Assembly: GCF_002008315.2 (NCBI RefSeq)
Contig: NZ_MVDG02000001.1
Span: 682,001 to 746,000, forward strand
Length of the DNA: 64,000 nucleotides
Direction of reading: 5' to 3'
Source: Arthrobacter sp. KBS0703
Lineage (GTDB): Bacteria > Actinomycetota > Actinomycetes > Actinomycetales > Micrococcaceae
The notes below the pieces were generated by a model. The model had not been told where the DNA came from, made no database searches, and saw only the letters and a list, made by a program, of their open reading frames with translations. Position numbers and translations under genes: made by a program. How positions within the stretch are numbered: the stretch's first letter is position 1; each line of letters begins with the position of its first letter. Below are positions 63,469 to 64,000 of this stretch, piece after piece.

Positions 63469-63771
63469 CTAGATCTTCAGGGCAGCCGTCAGCCGCTGGG
63501 TGTCCTGCCGTGCACGGACCCTGCCCAGGTATATGGCGACTGCCACGGCAGCCGCGGTGCCGGCGATCATGGGAACAATCCACGGAATCCACGTGAGTCC
63601 CGGCTGGTAGCCGAGACCCGCCGTCATGCAGATGATCCAGGCAAGCATTCCCACCCCGGCAGCCACGCCCGCCGGGAGGAGAATGCCGTACTTGGCGTGA
63701 CGTTTGTCATTGGCCCAGACGATGAAGCCAGCAGCGACGGTCACCAGGAGCACAATAGCGAGGGACAGCAC
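63469..63771 (-). CDS. Small three-helix membrane protein, function unknown
   Basis: A 100-aa hydrophobic protein with helices at about residues 3-19, 29-52 and 62-82, and a basic C-terminus (GRVRARQDTQRLTAALKI). The start GTG has AGGAAG 4 nt upstream, which overlaps the stop of the DUF3107 gene (8-nt gap), so the two are co-transcribed and probably coupled. No family with known function is recognised. It converges on the pterin dehydratase/VOC gene, 13 bp away. Confidence 0.7.
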   Translation of the reverse strand: MLSLAIVLLVTVAAGFIVWANDKRHAKYGILLPAGVAAGVGMLAWIICMTAGLGYQPGLTWIPWIVPMIAGTAAAVAVAIYLGRVRARQDTQRLTAALKI

Positions 63772-63779
63772 GGTGCTTC

Positions 63780-64000
63780 CTACAGTGCGCCGAAGCCGAC
63801 CCGGCGGACTTCCTCGGCGCCGATTTCGACGTAGCCCAGGACGTTCGCGGGGATGATGATCTGCCGGCCCTTTTCGTCGGTCAGCCGCAGCTCAGTGCCT
63901 TTGGCGAGGGATTCCGCTACAACCTTGGCCACGGAGTCTGCATCCTGAGACGATTCCAGCACAATTTCGCGGCCGATGTTCTGAATGCCGATCTTTACTT
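63780..64000 (-). CDS. DUF3107 domain-containing protein (partial, runs off the window)
   Basis: The last 73 residues of a small conserved actinobacterial protein of unknown function. The visible part reads VKIGIQNIGREIVLESSQDA and continues with VAESLAKGTELRLTDEKGR and IGAEEVRRVGFGAL, which matches DUF3107 almost to its start. Probably only a few N-terminal residues lie beyond base 64000. Confidence 0.85.
   Translation of the reverse strand, partial: VKIGIQNIGREIVLESSQDADSVAKVVAESLAKGTELRLTDEKGRQIIIPANVLGYVEIGAEEVRRVGFGAL

Overview
The window is high-GC chromosomal DNA from an actinobacterium, most likely a member of the Micrococcaceae close to Arthrobacter or Pseudarthrobacter. The evidence is protein similarity recalled from memory, the GTG/TTG starts, and the order fdxA-dapC ... 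dapD/dapE ... LOG ... DUF3117 ... O-methyltransferase-sigE-anti-sigma-tatB-mrp, which parallels Mycobacterium. I found no rRNA, tRNA, CRISPR array, integrase, transposase or prophage, and almost every kilobase is coding.

Layout. 1-1.1 kb: end of an osmoprotectant ABC importer and its binding lipoprotein. 1.3-9.9 kb: aminotransferase, PPK2 kinase, exonuclease VII (xseB, xseA), a membrane protein, ispH, rmuC, ychF. 10.2-23.1 kb: two complete peptide ABC importers in tandem, each with a binding lipoprotein, two permeases and a fused double ATPase. 23.2-30.5 kb: SGNH lipoprotein, typA, an ArsR-type regulator divergent from an MFS pump, fdxA-dapC. 30.7-37.8 kb: gltA, galE, a TetR regulator, a lysozyme-like protein, and divergent dapD/dapE. 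37.9-41.2 kb: glutamate-type importer gluABCD. 41.3-51.5 kb: LOG protein, DivIVA-like protein, PIG-V mannosyltransferase, DUF3117, O-methyltransferase, sigE and anti-sigma, tatB, mrp, DUF1003, an MgtE-N/CBS protein and a stress protein. 51.6-59.4 kb: pepP, PHP phosphoesterase, solitary DNA methyltransferase, DEAD-box helicase, RNB ribonuclease, MiaE-like protein. 59.4-62.7 kb: thiamine genes, thiE divergent from a TPP-riboswitch-led thiO-thiS-thiG operon. 62.8-64 kb: a pterin dehydratase/VOC fusion and a DUF3107 operon.

Genes that work together. dapC, dapD and dapE supply three successive steps of the succinylase branch of diaminopimelate/lysine synthesis. sigE, its anti-sigma factor and tatB form the conserved envelope-stress locus. 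The thi genes make the thiazole half of thiamine and join the two halves.

Two results matter most. First, three exact 19-bp Tn5 mosaic-end sequences (23909-23927, 46012-46030, 63094-63112) sit inside genes and break their frames. These are Nextera library adapter remnants in the assembly, not biology. At two of them, deleting the 19 bp restores one uninterrupted protein. Second, about 20 genes have a TANNNT-like -10 box ending 6-8 nt before the start codon, the signature of leaderless transcription. That pattern decides several start codons and exposes overlapping divergent promoters. I did not find a convincing undescribed defence or mobile system here. The best biological leads are the enlarged OppB permease, the shared promoter dyad of the two peptide importers, the overlapped thiE/riboswitch promoters, and the structured leader of the helicase gene.
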